Source of the DNA: Bacillota bacterium
GTDB taxonomy: Bacteria; Bacillota; Clostridia; Christensenellales; Pumilibacteraceae
Direction of reading: 5' to 3'
Assembly: GCA_009787685.1 (NCBI GenBank)
Contig: WQSV01000070.1
Span: forward strand, 1 to 7,212
DNA: 7,212 nucleotides
The translations under genes were made by a program, and so were the position numbers. The notes below the pieces were generated by a model. The model ran no database searches. It saw nothing but the letters and a program-made list of their open reading frames with translations, and was not told the origin of the DNA. Positions 5,099 to 7,212 of this stretch are shown here, piece after piece (position 1 is the first letter of the stretch; each line of letters begins with the position of its first letter).

Positions 5099-7212
5099 AT
5101 GGACAAGATTATTAAAAGAGATGGAAGAAAAGTGAAATTTGATTCGGCAAAAATAACGACCGCAATCGAAAAGTCTTTGGTTGCCGCGAAAATAACACCG
5201 AACGCAAAAAAACTATCTAAAGAGTTGACGGACAAAGTCATCGCTAGTTTTGAAGCAAAAGACACCCCAACAGTTGAGCAAATTCAAGACAGAGTCGAAA
5301 CGGTCCTCATCGAAAACAATCTTGTCAGAACTGCAAAAGAGTTCATTCTTTATCGTGCAGAAAGAACGAGGATCAGAGAGAGCAACACGCGCTTGATGAA
5401 GACTCTTGAGGATCTCACGTTCAAAGACGCAAAAGAAGTCGATGCAAAAAGAGAGAACGCGAACATTGATGGAAACACTGCCATGGGAACAATGCTCAAA
5501 TATGGCTCGGAATCAGCAAAGCAATTCTATGAAATGTGTGTCCTCAATCCAAAACATTCGGATTTGCACAAACGTGGCGACATACATATTCACGACCTTG
5601 ATTTCTTGACGCTGACAACAACATGTTGCCAAATTGACTTGGAAAAACTTTTTACTGGCGGTTTCTCAACGGGACATGGTTTTTTGCGTGAGCCGAACCA
5701 CATCCAATCCTATTCGTCGCTTGCGTGTATTGCAATTCAATCAAATCAAAATGACCAACATGGTGGACAAAGTGTTCCAACTTTTGATTATGATTTGAAA
5801 ACAGGAGTAGCAAAAACCTATGCAAAGCTCTATAAAGACAACTTCAAAAAAGCCCTTGAACTGATTGTTGGAATGGAATCATCAAGAGCAAAGGAGTTGG
5901 TGGGAGAGTGCTATAAAGACAAAGAGCCAAGACTTCACGACATCAAAGAACAAGGTGAAGTCGAACATGAAACAAAATTTTTCGGGCAATACGACATCAA
6001 AAAAGACGAACTAAAACAGATTCAAAAGTTTGCGAAAGTCACTGCTTGGAACGAATGCGACAGAGCAACTTTTCAGTCGATGGAAGCACTTATTCACAAC
6101 CTCAACACCATGCACTCAAGAGCTGGGGCGCAAATTCCATTTTCGTCAATCAACTATGGAACGGACACTTCTCCAGAAGCAAGGATGCTAATCAAAAATC
6201 TTTTGCTTGCAACCGAAAAAGGACTTGGGAATGGAGAGACTCCAATTTTCCCAATTCAAATTTTCAAAGTCAAGGAGGGAGTCAACTTCAATGAGGGTGA
6301 TCCAAATTATGACTTGTTTGAATTAGCATGCAAAGTAAGTGCAAAAAGACTATTTCCAAACTTCGCGTTCATTGATGCTCCATTCAATTTGCAGTATTAC
6401 AAAGAAGGGAACAAACACTCAGAAGCAGCTTATATGGGTTGCAGAACTCGTGTTATTGGAAATGCTCATGACCCGCAAAACGAAGTCGTCACAGGACGCG
6501 GAAACCTTTCTTTCACAAGCATAAACTTGCCGAGACTTGCAATAAAAGCAAAAGGCAACAGTGAACTATTTTTTGAATTATTAGACAATGTTTGTCAAAA
6601 TGTCATTGAGCAGCTTTTGGAAAGATTTGAAACTCAAGCGAAAAAGAAAGCAAAAAACTATCCGTTCTTGATGGGACAAGGCATTTGGAAAGGGTCTGAT
6701 GAATTAGCTCCAGAAGATAGTATTCGCGAAGTTCTCAAACAAGGAACACTCACAATTGGATTTATTGGTCTTGCTGAAACATTGAAGTCGCTTATTGGTT
6801 CTCATCATGGTGAATCCATTGAAGCTCAAAATCTCGGACTTGAAATAGTTGGGCACATGAGAAATATTTGTGATGCCGCTTGCGAAAAACACAAGATGAA
6901 TTTTTCGCTCATCGCAACTCCAGCTGAAGGTCTTTCTGGAAGATTCGTTGCCCTCGACAGAAAAAAATATGGCAATATTGAAGGTGTCACCGACAAAAGC
7001 TACTACACAAACTCTTTCCATGTCCCGGTCTACCACAAAATTAAATCGTTTGACAAAATTGCTTTAGAAGCGCCATATCATGCTCTAACCAATGGCGGGC
7101 ACATTTCCTATGTTGAAATTGATGGTGAAGCCGCCAACAACTTGACAGCATTTAAGAGCATAATCAAATGTATGCGCGAACAAAATATCGGCTATGGTTC
7201 AATCAACCACCC
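5099..7212 (+). CDS. nrdD: Anaerobic ribonucleoside-triphosphate reductase NrdD (partial)
   Basis: Class III ribonucleotide reductase, which makes dNTPs from NTPs without oxygen using a glycyl radical installed by the radical-SAM activase NrdG. Seen: an N-terminal ATP-cone (about 1-95, MDKIIKRDGRKVKFD), the allosteric overall-activity domain; the DIHIHDLDF stretch followed by C176-C177 at the conserved active-site cysteine; NTMHSRAGAQ at 336; GETPIFPIQ at 379-387; MGCR with C448, the second conserved cysteine region; and TDKSYYTNSFH. The frame is open at the right edge after 704 codons plus two bases, ending GYGSINHP. The C-terminal zinc-binding cysteines and the glycyl-radical loop (RVCGY type) are therefore outside the window, as would be any nrdG. 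ATG 5099 is chosen because the ATP-cone begins there. The start lacks an adjacent Shine-Dalgarno sequence because of the upstream element. Regulation by NrdR is likely. Confidence 0.97.
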   Translation, partial: MDKIIKRDGRKVKFDSAKITTAIEKSLVAAKITPNAKKLSKELTDKVIASFEAKDTPTVEQIQDRVETVLIENNLVRTAKEFILYRAERTRIRESNTRLMKTLEDLTFKDAKEVDAKRENANIDGNTAMGTMLKYGSESAKQFYEMCVLNPKHSDLHKRGDIHIHDLDFLTLTTTCCQIDLEKLFTGGFSTGHGFLREPNHIQSYSSLACIAIQSNQNDQHGGQSVPTFDYDLKTGVAKTYAKLYKDNFKKALELIVGMESSRAKELVGECYKDKEPRLHDIKEQGEVEHETKFFGQYDIKKDELKQIQKFAKVTAWNECDRATFQSMEALIHNLNTMHSRAGAQIPFSSINYGTDTSPEARMLIKNLLLATEKGLGNGETPIFPIQIFKVKEGVNFNEGDPNYDLFELACKVSAKRLFPNFAFIDAPFNLQYYKEGNKHSEAAYMGCRTRVIGNAHDPQNEVVTGRGNLSFTSINLPRLAIKAKGNSELFFELLDNVCQNVIEQLLERFETQAKKKAKNYPFLMGQGIWKGSDELAPEDSIREVLKQGTLTIGFIGLAETLKSLIGSHHGESIEAQNLGLEIVGHMRNICDAACEKHKMNFSLIATPAEGLSGRFVALDRKKYGNIEGVTDKSYYTNSFHVPVYHKIKSFDKIALEAPYHALTNGGHISYVEIDGEAANNLTAFKSIIKCMREQNIGYGSINH

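Overview
The window is an AT-rich bacterial chromosome segment. It holds two complete or near-complete housekeeping genes and one gene cut by the right edge, all on the + strand: dnaE (replicative DNA polymerase III alpha), rsmG (16S rRNA m7G527 methyltransferase) and nrdD (anaerobic, class III ribonucleotide reductase). UGA, UAA and the sense codons are used in the ordinary way (rsmG ends in TGA, dnaE in TAA), so a UGA-recoded lineage is unlikely. An oxygen-sensitive reductase points to an anaerobe or facultative anaerobe. The NrdD and DnaE wording recalls Bacillota (Clostridia-like) proteins, but rsmG and nrdD lack a Shine-Dalgarno sequence next to their start codons. I therefore leave the lineage open.

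Layout. 1-3608: dnaE, whose true start may lie just left of the window. 3609-3861: non-coding gap with small hairpins and no convincing promoter. 3862-4620: rsmG, which carries an extra segment of about 25 residues made of short repeats just before its SAM-binding motif. 4621-5098: a dense 478-bp regulatory region. 5099-7212: nrdD, running off the edge just before its C-terminal zinc-binding and glycyl-radical segment.

The regulatory region is the most interesting part. In order it holds a terminator for rsmG, a promoter-like pair that could drive a small RNA of about 125 nt, a second terminator whose loop contains the -35 box of the probable nrdD promoter, and two NrdR-type boxes spaced 32 bp apart. 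After these come a good Shine-Dalgarno sequence and a 116-bp foldback element with 36-bp imperfect inverted arms, each built of four 7-bp repeats plus an 8-bp inner end. The foldback is flanked by AGAA on both sides. Removing it with one AGAA copy would leave AGGAG seven bases from the nrdD ATG. It therefore looks like a small mobile element that landed between the ribosome binding site and start codon of nrdD, and its RNA hairpin could bring the two back together. A relative of the same 7-bp repeat lies in frame inside rsmG, suggesting a repeat family that spreads through this genome.

The three genes do not form a pathway operon. dnaE and nrdD are linked in a general way through DNA synthesis (polymerase and dNTP supply), but each appears to have its own transcription unit.
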